Origin: Bombus terrestris
Taxonomy: Eukaryota > Arthropoda > Insecta > Hymenoptera > Apidae
DNA length: 64,000 nucleotides
Assembly: GCF_910591885.1 (NCBI RefSeq)
Contig: NC_063279.1
Coordinates: 6,138,001-6,202,000 of the forward strand
Direction: 5' to 3'
Each line of letters opens with the position of its first letter. The stretch's first letter is position 1. The translations under genes were made by a program, and so were the position numbers. The notes beneath the pieces are model-generated. The model searched no databases. It saw only the letters and a list, made by a program, of their open reading frames with translations, and was not told where the DNA came from. Of this stretch, positions 1-14,065 are shown piece by piece.

Positions 1-3000
1 AGACACTCTTCAAGTACACACTATTCGGAAGAACTGTTCACCGCTGAACAACGAAAAAACTAAATGACAGTACTCGTGTACGATCTTTTTGCCTGCGACC
101 CAACATTTTCTCCAACTCATTATAGCCCCAATATTTTTCTTTTATTCCAGCTTGAAATTCTTGATGCAAGTTACCTTCTCGTTGATTCGGATAATCTTAC
201 GGCACGGATTTTGATATTCTCTCTTCTTGCTGAATCTAAAGCACCGCGATACTTTATTCTTATCGATTAATTCAATCGTTAATTCGTCCTTCTTAATTAT
301 TCCATTGATATTTATTAACACGTTGACTGTCACGATGTCCTAAATTTTTCAAAATGATCGAAACGAGATAAATTTCATAGACTGTAACAGCGTGAACGTC
401 TCTGATAACATTGCCAGGAAAAAATGCAAATATAATATAACACGAATACGGTATAGTATTTTAGAAAAATTGTATGCCAACCTATCGCGGTTAGCAGGTC
501 AAGATACATAAAGTACACTCGACGATCAACGCGTTAAAAATTAGAATAACGTCCAGTAGCATAAACGAAATTCTATCGATCTATGCAAAGTTCAAGCTCG
601 AATTGTCGAACGTTGATGTTTAGCTATAATCCAAAATACCTCCATCTCGCTTCGAGCCATTCTTATTCGCTATATAATCAGCGTCCCACGAACTACATTG
701 GAAACCCCACGAGGAACGCTAATTGTTTCACTTCGCTTCAGTAAGCAGGATCTTGCGTACGATTGTTCACCGTGAGAACGTCGAAACCCCGGAATTGACC
801 GCGATACGAACGTCGGCGAATTACGTAAATCGTCCTCGTGGTGGCGCGCTGCGTCAACGGATCTTGACCTTGATCTCTTTGTTCTTCGAATCTGGCGTGG
901 ATCAACGACGATCGAAAATCCGGGCCTACGTCTCGGCAGGTGGCATAAAAGTTGCGCCGCCAGTGTGGTTAAACACCGGTCGTTCGTGCCGGAGGTTCGC
1001 CCGCCCGATCGAAATATAAGGGAGGAGGCGGTCTCGTTAAAAACATCTGCCACGGACCGCTACCGTTACCGCAGCCCAGCACGAACGATCGAAGAAGAAC
1101 CTTCGTTCTGGTTTCTTCGAATGCAATTTCAATGGGATTAGTTTGTCTCTGGATGATCGACCGCTCTTTGATCGATACGCTCCCGACCTGATACGTCTCG
1201 GTTTCACGCGTTAACACTTTTGTTCGTGCCGCTTCGAAATTCTCAGATCTTCGTCTTTTTGTCTACTCTTCTCGTCGGCTAGACGCGGTTCGACGTTCGC
1301 AGTGTTAGCTCTTCGATCGATAACTGTCAATGATTGGATTCATGTACATATGTATGTAAATGGTATGTAAAAGAGTCCTTCTTTGTGCAGGAGTTTCTTT
1401 TTTGGAGAAAGAGACCATAGAACAAAACGATGAGTCCGGTAATTACGTTTGGTTCTAATTTTTTAACATAAGTCGTTATACGACTATGATCGCTCTTTTC
1501 GTTCTCTTTGTATTTGCAAAGTGAAATTTTGTAACTGTTAATAATATTGTAACCGTTTGACTGTGAAACACGCCATAGATTTATAAGATTTATTTACGTA
1601 GCATTTATGTATAATTAGTTTGTTAGATTAATCCGAACGCAGTCAGTCTGTGTGTCTCGGTAACTGTGATTCTAATCCTTTGACATCCGAAAACCGAGCA
1701 CGCACCCGCTGCAATAATTAATTTCGTTAGGTGGTCCGAATTTGATCAGGAAAGAACGAGTTCCTGCACACTAGCGTGTCACCACTGCAGCTTACTGGAA
1801 TAAATTCGTGCTACAAACTCGTACTCGGAGAAATTGCAGAGCAGAAATTGGATGTTTGTCCTTGTATTATCTTAGCTCGAAATTAAATTTATTTAAAAAT
1901 TTTCAGACACTCTGCAGGATGAACGAAACGAAGGAAATCAGAATTTCGCGTCGTACGATCACAAGCGTTTAAATCGAAATACAACAGATGCGTGCGAACA
2001 CGAAAAAGGCATGGAAGAAGCGTTGTCTGGTGCATCACCCACTACACTAAACGTGTAACGGGCAGAATAGGTCCAGCTGGTGGCACGTGCGGCTTCATCG
2101 ACAGGTGGCGAACGGATGCACGTGAACTCGGCCCCGTCTCGCACACGGAGGATTCTGTCTGCTCGATCGCTCTAATTTAACCTAATCTTAACGAACGCGC
2201 TTCTATTCCCCGTGCCTTTCGAGGTTAGACCAATTTCTTAATAATTTGATCATTATCTACGCTTTAGTTCATAAAGGAGTTCTTATGCGGTTATGGGAAT
2301 TTTAAAGGCAAAAATCTGCAGAACCAGCACGATATGGGAAAAAAGATATAAAATGTGCAAAGTACTCGTTATGATATTTATTAAGCAGAATAAATTTATT
2401 TTTATATCTGATTTCTTTAGTCGTATTCGGTAAAGTAAGAACACGTATAATAAATCCGCAGTCTGATAATTATCAATACAACCGCAATATAAATTATCAC
2501 AACACATAACGCAATCTTAACGTTATCTTTACAAATGTCTGGAAAAATGAGTAAATGAAATTTTGGATTAGATTTCTCTCTTTCACTCGCTATTAATCGA
2601 TAAAATAGACCACACATTTAAACGAAGATCATATCATTTCATTACATTGATTGGCTAAAACGACTCTTAAATTATTGATAACAAATTATATTAACAAATT
2701 ACATTTATCCCACGTTAACGTAATCGAAAAACAAATAAATAGGATCGTTCCGAATTGTTTCGTGGAGAAATTGCTCGATCAACAATTTTACGAGGATTTC
2801 AACGTCTTTACGACGTTTCACGGACGATTGGATATCACTTTTCGTTCGGTCTACACGAAAACGCCACGGTCCATTATAATACTTGTTACCGGCCGCGGTG
2901 TTCGCGTGTTGCGCAGTGATTTCCTTTCGCGAGATTTAACGTAGCGTCACTTTCCATTTGCACGAATGTCGATAAATCTTCAAGGCGATTCGCACGCCTT

Positions 3001-3379
3001 TGGCGAAAAAATACCGAACTTCGGACAGTTACTGCCAATGAGATCCCGGCAAAAAGTACGCGAGGCTTCCTTTCCCGCCAGTCTTAACGTTTATTTTTAA
3101 TCCTTAAATCGATCATCACGATCGACGCAACATTAAACGAAATTTCGTTTAACAAGATTTTTCTATTCCTCTATCGTCTCGTTATGTTTCCAATGCTACG
3201 AGGCAAAATTGATCTCCGTCTAACAGCTTTGTAAAAATCGATACTGAATCAAATTTTGAACGAAATTTCTCCTTTTTCTCTTCAACGTACCAATCTTAGT
3301 CCATTGATCGAAGACGATGAGCTAGCTAGTCATTTGGATTTCCAATCTACCGGACGTAATAATAATCGCTCCACGATGA
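1..3379. other. Non-coding stretch, no gene recognised
   Basis: AT-rich sequence with a more GC-rich patch at about 740-1,230. Open frames there overlap on both strands and have no domain or splice support. No transposon ends were seen until the element at 3384. Confidence 0.55.
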
Positions 3380-3383
3380 TTAA

Positions 3384-4039
3384 CACTAGAACTACCGATA
3401 GTTAACACGAAGCTATTTCTATCAGAACCAGTGAAAATGACTGGTCTTTAAAAAACACATAATAATGGAATATTTTTATATTTATTGATTTATTACTTTC
3501 TTACAGAAGGAATTCCATGTTATGTAGTATATCTTTGGTATTATTAATCCATCTCCGACCATGATCCCTAAACGAGGGTTGACTCATTTATAAAATTGTA
3601 GAACCAGTCGTTTCGACTGGTGTGGTATTTCTAGTGATAGCATCTAGCGATCTAGCGATCGATCCGGAATTTTCCTGATAACTGATATCGTTATATCGAA
3701 TGATACGCGTTAAAAATTTGAAAAACGTGTAGCGAGTTGTACAAAACGAGGAAACTGGTTAATTGGGTTTCGATAAACAGATTGCAGGACCCTTTTACAC
3801 TTCGACAAGTGCCAGACATTTTCACTGGTATTGGTATAAGTAACCTCGATATAAAATTATTTTCAGTTTGAATACATAAAAAACAAAATAAAATTCATTA
3901 TATTATTCTTTCAGTTATCGTTGCAAAAGTCATTACATCATTGTGGAAAAAAGATTTTAGATCTTAGATTTTAGATTTAGAAGAATTTTAAAATAAAATT
4001 GTAAAACCAGTCAATTTGATTGGTGCGGTAGTTTTAGTG
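3384..4039. mobile_element. piggyBac-like non-autonomous element or nested pair, TTAA-flanked
   Basis: The left end reads TTAA|CACTAGAACTACCGATA and the right end reads GCGGTAGTTTTAGTG|TTAA. The termini are inverted copies (CACTAGAACTACC against CACTAAAACTACC) and both flanks are TTAA (3380-3383 and 4040-4043), the piggyBac target. Each end has an adjacent small palindrome around ACCAGT...ACTGGT. An internal terminus at 3597-3636 (ACCAGTCGTTTCGACTGGT then GTGGTATTTCTAGTG) matches the right end at 3998-4039. The segment therefore holds two diverged copies, or a 253-bp element (3384-3636) next to a second one. There is no transposase ORF. Confidence 0.75.
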
Positions 4040-5737
4040 TTAATTAACAATTCCTTTATTTATCTCCCGCAGTGTATCTTAATTTCACAAACATTCGTAG
4101 CCTATTCATCACCTTCGACTAAAACCATAAACCATCTACGCTGAAAGTAAAGACAACTTTCGATCGACAAAGATTCCCACCGTTGAAAAAACAATTCGAC
4201 TTCATGGACAACGAGCTCTAGCCATAATTCACCATTTCACTGCGCTTCAATTGCGCCTGTTACGGTTCGCTCGACTACGACCATGCCCGCTAAAGATTCT
4301 GATTATCATAATTATATTTTCTCCGAGCGGATGAGTCAGCGAAGAAGTAGAACGTGGAGGAGGATGAAAGAGGATACCTATCGCTATAATCGAGCCAATC
4401 CGCAGAAGATTGACCAAGATCACCGTCTGCATCCAAAGGCCCTGAAGAGAAGTTTTACGCGCTGGTTATCAAGCAACTTTGTCAACCGTGAAGTTCAAAC
4501 TTTGCTCGTTATTTCGTATCAGATTAATTTCATCGGCGTGAAACGTCGTTGAAGGTACTTTCAACGTCACACTTCACGGATCCTGCGATCAAATGTTGCC
4601 TACGATTTTATTCGATTTCGATCTGGTTTCATACAGCTTCACGAAATAACAGAAACTATACAAATTTTTGGCAAAAGATCGTCGAGTGAGAATTCATTTC
4701 TGTTTAAATGGAAGGCAATCGTGGCTAGATCTTAAAGAAATTTTTCAAGAAATAAAAGATCGACAGAAACAAACTAATTCTCAACTGTTCTGATTGCGAA
4801 TAAACATTTTAAACGATTTAAATGTTTCTTGGCTATTGGTAATCGTTATTGATATCGGAAATTGTTTTTGGTTACGAATAATCATTTTCCAAAAACAGTT
4901 TCGGTCATCGATAATGGTTGCTAGTAACAAAAAAAAAATTTCAATCGCTCGGAATGTTTATTCGTCGTCACATCATTTAGGCAAAGATGTTATTAATTCA
5001 TACACCATAGCTTTAAAGATTTGGATCCTAACGATTATGGTCTCTGGTTTCACCAATAAATATGGAAACTGGATTGTTGCGAAGTAAGAAATTGGAAAAA
5101 AACCATTTCAAATTTGACCGAAAGAAACATTCAGACTTTAAAGTAGTATGCAATACATATAAAAAACATATTTTCAATGCTTGGAAGAAGAATTTTATGT
5201 TGAAAAATAAATAAACAAAATTAAGCGTGATTCGTTAACAAATTCTCATTGTTGGATTTTAGTTGAAGATATTCGTACTATCACATAGACGTACTATCAC
5301 CTTGAACAAAAGGTAATTTTCTATCTGACATACTTACGTATCTTACATCCCCGTGTTATGAGAGACTCATCAGCATGCTTCACACTTGGCGTTAAGTTCT
5401 TCTGATTAAATTCTTGACCCAGTCTTGGTAGTGCCACTTTTCTCTTTTCAGTACTCAACATTTCAAATTTGCGCTCGTAACTAATAATTACGATATGACA
5501 GAATTCAATTATTCTGTTGACACACTTTCTTACATATTCCAATCTCCATTGATTTCTGCCTATCTAATTTATTCTATCGGGTATTCTCCGACACTCTCTC
5601 GTCACGTCTTACAGAAACGACTATTTATATCAACTACGAATTACTCGTCCATCATCGTAAATTCCGACATTTTTATATTTACTGAACTAATCTTTGATAA
5701 CGTATAAACGAAGCGTTTAAATGTTTTATCAACAATT

Positions 5738-5822
5738 ATTTACATTTATTTATGCAAATGATACTAAGACCTGTGAAATATAAAAATGATTTATTTCATA
5801 AGTCTTAGTATTAAATGTAAAT
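5738..5822. repeat. Long imperfect hairpin (inverted repeat)
   Basis: The inner arms are ATACTAAGACCTGTGAAATA (from 5761) and TATTTCATAAGTCTTAGTAT (to 5811), with a loop of about 5-10 nt. Outer arms ATTTACATTTA (5738-5748) and TAAATGTAAAT (5812-5822) pair perfectly. A 12-nt bulge lies on the left arm (5749-5760). The stem has one C.A mismatch and one G.U wobble, so a transcript of either strand would fold. It could be a small-RNA precursor or a worn-down palindromic transposon. Confidence 0.6.
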
Positions 5823-8800
5823 ATTAGGTTTCCCAGCAACGATATAAAATCTCGTGTAATATTATTATCAAACGTAATCGTAACGATAGCGTGTACGTGT
5901 ATACAAGTAAATTGCAATATTTTTGCGTTACAATGATATAATTCTGGAGAGCGGATACTCGTTGACGACATATAAACATGGCTCGGTAGATAAACATAAA
6001 TATTTCGATTGTAAACTGAAAGCGATGATATTACATCTCATATGTATACATACTTGTATTATTTATATTTGCTTCATAAATAGTTGACAGAGAGGATTTA
6101 TTTGTATTCTCGTTCCCACTTTGCAACGTGCACGAAAGTATATGACTCCGATAAATACTATGAAACTAACCGCAAGATCTTGCAATTATTCCAACGATAG
6201 AATTTTTATCAACATTTTACGCTTTTTCATTTCTCAGGCGAAAGATAAAGAAAGTATCAATTATGTGATCTGTCGCGTATTTTTACACGAAAAAGAAGCG
6301 TGCGATTATAATTTATAATACGTAGGTTAAAGGTTTGGAATCTGGAATGAAGCGGTACATGTAAATTTCGAGCTGACGATGCTTATAGAGAAGCGACGAA
6401 GCATATAAGCGGGTCAGAGGCTGGCGCCACGACGGACATTATCCAATGAGGCGAACAAATTATTCTATATAGCATAATCGCTTCTCCTACACCGTCTCTT
6501 CCTTCAACCTCCATCCGGTCCATACAGTTTCTTAACAACACGTGACCGCTTCTCAGAAAACCATTATCTCTTTACCCAAATCAACTAATCGATTCCATGA
6601 TTATTTGCTCGTTAACAGACTCCCAACTGTTGTCTCTGTTAATTTCCTTCTTTCTCGTCTTTATTTCATTTTGTGCTATTTATCCAAGTACGATAAGCAG
6701 ATACAGATTTATCATGCATTCGCGAGAATTTTGAAGATGCAAGAATGGACACAGAATGCGTATAATATGCAAAAATGTATAACATATTCGGAATACAGTA
6801 TTCCTTGCAATATTTAAAGGATAAAACGATTTTAAGCACGATTCTATTAATTATATTTATAAAAGAACCTGCAAGATTATCCGCAATTTAATGGCAAATA
6901 AGTTTCATTCTTCTTGCTGCAACTTTACTTTAATTTTCATACTTGATATCTTTGTAATGCCAACGTGTATGTAAAATTTAGTATTTATGAAATAATGCTA
7001 GATTAAAGTAGCCTTTACCGTCATTTCATTACGCATTGTAATAAACGTAACATTAATGCAATTCATTATATTTTATATTATAATTAAATTTACTCTGTCG
7101 TGCATCACAATAAATAAACATAATACAAATGTATGCCTGGCCCATTGAAACGGAATGTAAGCTTAAATCCGGCTAAATTTCAATCTCAATTTCGTGATGA
7201 AAATGTAAAAGATGGATATAATCCGTTCGTGTAGTAGCTTTGTGGTAAGTAATTTGCATAATAGCATTCTATATATACGTGTGTATGCGGTATAAATCAT
7301 TCCACGATATTATTCTGTAATACGCTATAATATATATAGTAACGAAAGATACGATTTTCTTGTAGTATCGTGTTATTTTTCAGACAAAGCCTGATGACAC
7401 TCTGATAACAGATTCTTAGAAATTCGACATACTTTGCGTTACCACGTTTCTTAATTAACTTTTACTTTTTACAGTCATACACCTACAATATGAAGATAAT
7501 CGAAAATACGATATTGTACGATATTAATATTAATATTAGAAAAATGTTTGTACTCTGTTTCCTTGGCCATATGAAAAAATGCAACGTCGTGTATGCGCTA
7601 TTTACGTTTGTTTGAAAAGAAGACGCGAACCAATTTCCATCAAACGTCGTCAAATAGACAAATAACGTGTCACATATCGATTCCGATCGTTTCAAATTTA
7701 GCAGTTTATCAAGTTGAGAAAGTAATTAACCGAAAAAAAGGAAAATCATAAAAGTAAAAAAGTAGGAAGTCGAGTTGGATGAAAATCGCAAAGTTCAGTG
7801 GAACACATAGGACAAAGTAATACGTACCTCCAACATATTAAACGATATCAGACGCACGCATATAGAGTAATATAGACGTAATATGGGCAGAAGCATAGGG
7901 GCTCTATCGGCCTTTAGAGGCGAATTACGATCGAGAAACTGCGGTCGATGTCATAAAGCTGTACCTACAGGCGGGTACTTCGTATCTGACCCGATGCTTT
8001 CACAAGGGTCCTCGTTATCTCTATCATTGATTTCGAACGCGATCTAACTCGTAAGATCCACCATGTCGTTTCAAGAATTATGGCTGTTACAGAGGTATGT
8101 TCGTTAGCCGAATTCGATCACCACATTTATGACCATTAATTTAGCGCCGTTAATAATTCATCAGCGCTACTATTAAACTAATGGGAAAGTTTTGTCATTA
8201 AAATTTGCACGTACGTTTGAATACAATTTTATATTTCGAGGATCAAATTCAACGAGTGTATTTATAAATAACAGGAAGAATTCGACTCGACGATTATATT
8301 TACAATGTTTTACGTTCACGAATCGACGTATCTATGAAATTAAGGACGAAAATGTAGGCTATAAAAAGGTTTATGCAATATCGCCGAAGAAGTTATCCGT
8401 TATCGTAGATTCGTTCGATGAATTGTTCTATAACAGAGTGTATTTTAGACAATTTACAGATAAAACAATTTTCAACGGAGGCAAGTTCAAAGCCTTTGTC
8501 AGATTCATTTATAGTTCGATTAGATCTTCGTGAAAGTAAAAAAGTTTCAAAAGCTCCAAAAGACCAGAAAAATGTTCGATACTGTGAATCAGACTGTAGA
8601 GACAGAAAGATATTTCAACGGTAAAAATGAAAAATTTAACAGCGACGGAATAAATGGATCGTCGGATGGATGAAAAAGGATCGCCAGCAATGACGAACGT
8701 TATATCAATTGCTAATGCTAATTAATAACTCGAAATTTCAATTAATATAATTTGCTTCTTTCCTCTCGCATAATGTGAAACAACAAACTCTCTGATCCTA

Positions 8801-11800
8801 CTGTTCTCCTACCTAGTATTTCCTCGCTCTTACGACGAAGCTATTTTTTAAATATTTTCTAAATTTCGTAAGAAAACATATTTAGCAAAAACAGATAAAT
8901 ACACGAACTAACCAAAGCCGGTATTACGGGCAATTTCTGCGAAAGAAACGCTCGTTGCTTGCAAAGAAGAAAAACGACAAAACTTTTCGTTCAATCTAAC
9001 GCTTTATACTTACGATCCCATCGTAATTCCATCTCTACGTATCAAAAGCAGCGTATATTCTTAGAATACGAAGGGGCAACGTACGGCAGCCGCGTGAATC
9101 AGGCTTGAACGTCGCGTTTCCAGAAGCCTAACCGGCCAACCGTATAGAAGCACATACACGGACACGCAACTACCCTGTAACTAACGCATCGAGCGCGATT
9201 TTATCAGCGTAATCGAGCATAATGCGCGCAGATCTCCGCGGAGCGTAATTCTTTCCGCGAGTAGAGGCGCGCGTGTGTGTACACGCGATCTATCGTTTAT
9301 CGCGATAGTCGCGATAATGAACGTTCGATTAATAACCGCGACAGAGGCAGTGCACACGATACGAATCGTTCAAAAATTCGTCGCCATATCGACGACCCGA
9401 TCATTTTTCCAACATCTAAATTTACTTTATTTTCGCGCGTCCTGCAATTACAGCTGCTAGCTTGCGGTCTATGTTTATGGAAATGGAGCTAGCTACGTTG
9501 AATTCGACTCATGATTTTCGCGTATCTGGTACCATATTGTATTGCGGGACGTGTATTTATACCGATACAAATGTTCTACCGTTCCAGTGTGTTCCATTAT
9601 CTTGCCTCTCTTGTTCAATTACCAGGAAAATTTTGCAAATTGCAACTTCTGCATATCGTACCACGTATACAACTCGCAATTACCTAAATATTTGAATCGA
9701 GCGACGATACACTCGTTCCAGATGCTGTTTAAATTATTCCCTTAAGTTGTAAAACTTGCTCGAATCAGTCGAGTTACCTGAAACCAACTTACTTAACCAA
9801 ACTTGCTTAACTCGAAACATCGTTTCTTTCTCGTTGCTCGATCTTTACCTATCTCTCGTAGATTATTTTTAATAATATTCCTCTTAGATCGTTCGATAAT
9901 AAAAATAAAGAAAAAAAAGAGAAAAGAAAAAAAGACACCCAACCTTTCCCAAATTCTAAATTTATGTTTCGACACTCTGAACAATCGATACTCTCTTAGC
10001 TACGTTTTCTAGTAAACCTACGTTTCGCGTCACTGTTTCTGCGTTTAAATGTCGCCCAAAAGGATAACAGATCTATTATAGATCCGGTTAACATTCAATG
10101 CGCGCATTAGCGCTGCAAGTTTCGTTTTCTTCAAAGCGGGCTCATAACAATGCTTCATATACATGATTCTAATAGAAATCCTTTAAAACCCTTGCTCGTA
10201 CCGTCGTAGAGATGCATGGGGCGTCCCGTGCGTCTATTGAAACCGTTCAACCGTTCGGAGATAGCGCCACTCAATATGCTGTTCAGTTTCTGAAGAGTAA
10301 ATATGCAGACCGGGTAAACGGAAGGCAAAAAAAGTGTCGGACGTAAGTACCATCTTCGAACGGTTCCCAAGTGCGGATACGATCTAGGACCTTCGCCGAG
10401 ACCGACGCCTGGCCACTGGTTTTTGCTCTATCTGGCTGAAGATCGAGCCGCTGCGGAGAGAACAGGACGCAACGATTTACGTAATTTCTATGGAGAAAAC
10501 GACAGTGGCCGCGGAGAAGTTATAGCGTCGTTTTGCATACGAGTACGAGGGATCCATCTTAATCGAAAGATGGCAAACGCGACGCATTCAAAGTTTCCAT
10601 GCCCGTACGAAAAATAACGGTCGAGACGGTGAAGGGATGAGTTACGGTAGCTCTTGTAAATTTATTGCTAATTCTCTTGATTTATTACGCTGTAGAAGGT
10701 GCAAATGGGAGGTTAGGGGAAGGGGGCATACTGTTGGCGTACAACGTGACGTGTTAATGAAAGTAAAAGATTCCGATAGATAGAGAAGCGAGTCGAGGAG
10801 GTATTCGAGCCCTTAACGTTAGACTGCATAGACTTTTACTTATTTTATTTATGGCTAACAAATACAAATATTTAAAGTATCTAAAATACAGTGCTCATTG
10901 TAATATTTAATACACGAAACGTCCCATTTTTCCAATTATATTCATAAAAGTATGAATTAGCATAAATATCCGCGGTCTACTTGTAGTAGAAGTGGATATA
11001 TATATTGTGTATATTATACGACATTTTTAGCAACATGATTTTCATGATTGTACGAGTAGAATTTGAAACAAGCCCAGAAATGTATATGGAAGGTACAAGA
11101 CGTATGTTGCAAATATGCACTTGATTAAAAATTACGTATACAGTATGATATATGAGGTATGTTAATTTATATATATAATTGCCAAATTAAACAAGCATCT
11201 TTACTTTCAAATCACATGTTATCGTTGTTATCGGGTAAGAAAGCCAACTGGAATAGAATAGTAACTTTCGCAAGCTTTTATTTGGAATAGACCGGTAAAC
11301 CCTTTGAACAGTAGTCGTGGTAAACAGGTAGCTGAAGTGGTAAGCAACGCAATTAGCAGTCGTTGCGTGTCGAGTTCACAAATACGTACAAGCCCTGTTC
11401 GAAAATAAACTTAAGCGAAAGAAAGGGGCAGACGAATATCCTATTAGCTATTAGTTGCCAGATACGCTATCATTTACATTTTCGTGTGCTTCTTTCTCGA
11501 CAATTTTTATTAAACATCGACGTTTCAATTTTTATACTTTCCGTGCAAAATCGTTACGTACAACACGACGTTATGAGAAATCTAATTATAAAAGGCGGAG
11601 GAGATGTTTGATATCTTTGTATATACAGTGCTTAAATAAATGTACCATTCGATGGCAATGCAAATATCAGTTTGAAACTAGACTGATAAACAAATATACA
11701 GGGAAACTCCAGACTGTATTTCTATGGCAAGAGAATTTTTTGGCGTCGAAGTATACCAGTATACTTTCAAAATACGATTATTTTAAACGCCACCATATGC

Positions 11801-14039
11801 TTCTTTCCGTGAATTAATTTTTCTCGTCGGTATTATCTATACGTAAACAATCCGCTAAATCGATCTTAACTCCTCAAATTTTATAACTGTTAATAAGTTA
11901 TAATCGTGCCATTAATTTTTCACGCACATGTGTCTCGAAGCCCGGCGTAGCAAAAATGATATTATCCTTTTTAATTCTAAAACAAACACGACAAAGCTCT
12001 TATCAGAATAATCCGTTAAAACTACAACTGCCGCTTCGGCCTGCTCATTCCTCTAAAAATTCATTTTAAACGTACTATACCCCCAAGCAAGAGATACGCG
12101 TGAAGTTTTAATACCCTACGCAGATGCGACACAGGACTGCGAAGAGAACGCAAGAAAGAACAATACTTTTAAGTGTGCTCGTAAAAAGCTTCAAACGAAC
12201 GATAAAAACCGCGACAATCGTTTCTATCCATTGTTTCGCAAGCCGCGATAATACTGTACACATATGCGGGATATCAGTACACTGTCTGCTATAAGTATTA
12301 AACGATTGTAGAAAATAAAACGAGTGAAAATCGTTCAATTCGTACTGGATATCGGCAAGTACCTGTACACGATCAGCTGTACACCTACGCACGATCGTCG
12401 TATTTATCAATACATACTAATACTTCCTCGTAGTAATCCTGAAAGCCAGAAGCAATTTTCCCATTTGTCTAGCACATTGTACGTAGCGATTGAACGACGT
12501 ATTACAGTCGATAAACTGCGAATTTTTAAACATTTATGGAAAATTGATGGGTACGAGAAAGCACAAAAATAGGACGAAATAGATCATACATAATTCAATA
12601 AAATAATATAAAACAGAAATTGTCATCTATTATCATCTTATGAAACGAAAGAAACTTTTCGGACAACCTAATACGTTCGTATTATATGTTCGTCGAACGG
12701 TGGCATCCGATCAGTCAGTCGACAGAAAGCGATTCGTAAATGCATATATAATAATATCGACTAAAAATGTTTCTCCCTTCAAGCACGACGTATTATATAT
12801 AAAGATATATCATATTTACCAAATTGTGCTAATTTCTTTGCAAATTCAACCCATGCTGCTTCTTATTCCTTATTATCACTATACTTTGTATCTGGCTGGT
12901 CATACAGAAAGATCCGATCTCCAACAAGCTCGATAAGTCGCTCAGGATCCATCGTTAGTGTCCTCTTGCTGTCACGGTTATGTGCGAACTGATTCGAAAC
13001 ATATGCACACTGTCAGCACCGATGCTTTTCGTCAAGTCCCGATGCGTTCCGTATCCGACAAAGTAGATGTTCTTCGGGAGAATGTCGAACGGCCTGACCG
13101 ACGTCGCATACGTGTCATCGACCTTAATTCGCTAATCAAGGACCGTAGAAAGTGAAAGGAGCGAAAAGCATATAATTTCTATTAAATATCAGCAAGTGAC
13201 CTAACACTTCTAGCCGACCGTGTACGTACGTATTCACAGGGCGATCGAGTCGCCGTATTAACGCGCGAAAGCTCGATTTCCCCCGGCGGAGGGCTTTAGA
13301 AAACGCGTTTTAATGAGAGGCTGGCCCGTCCAATAAATCCCCCGGGAGAATATCTCTTAACTACAGCTCCCCCGCCCCTCCCTGGTCGGGTATTTCTTTT
13401 TCCAGGAGGGCCCTCTCATTATTTATCATGCACAGGCAGCTTACTCCGCGAGCAAAAGTAAATCTCCATTCCCTTGCGTTCCTCTTAATTTCACGACTCC
13501 CTTGAAAGTCGAGCCAACGGACGCGGCAGAGAGAACGAGAAACACCGTGAGCGGAGGACGAAGAGAAGCGGTGGAAGAAGAGAGAGAGAGATACCGGTGG
13601 TGGAGAACGCAAATTCCCCGTGAGAAATTCCACCTTTGATTGCGTCGCAGCTTGGAGGAGTTGAACGGATTTATGTCGGACGCGTGTGCCTCTGCCACGA
13701 GGTCAGAAACGCACCTCCGACCAATCAGAGATGAACCAAGAGAGCGGAGAAAGACGGAAAGGAAGGAAAGGAAAGATGGAACGTAGTCCTGTTGCAAAAT
13801 AATTTAATAGTTAATAATGTCGGTGAGTCGGCGAGCGACGAGTTCTCTGTTCCATCGTACATTTCTATCGCGCGATGCTTTTGCAACTTTTCTAATTCCA
13901 CATCCGATAGACTAATTAGTCGACGCATTCCGTCAAGTTTCCTCGTTCAATGTTATTCTTCTTGGGATCAAGCGCTGCTATCGGACACGATCATCGTGAT
14001 TATGTATATTGGTAAATTTTTCGACTAGTCTGAAAATGT

Positions 14040-14065
14040 AATTTTTACGTATGTACGTAAAAATT
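14040..14065. repeat. Perfect 12-bp-arm palindrome
   Basis: AATTTTTACGTA, then TG, then TACGTAAAAATT: the arms are exact reverse complements with a 2-bp spacer. The centre is ACGTA-rich, like binding sites for some bZIP or PAR factors. No function can be assigned. Confidence 0.7.

Noticed and set aside
8192..8533. 113-codon AT-rich plus-strand frame
   Set aside because: Residue make-up matches random AT-rich DNA, there is no domain, and the start is not an ATG in good context. I kept it only as a note in the regional entry.
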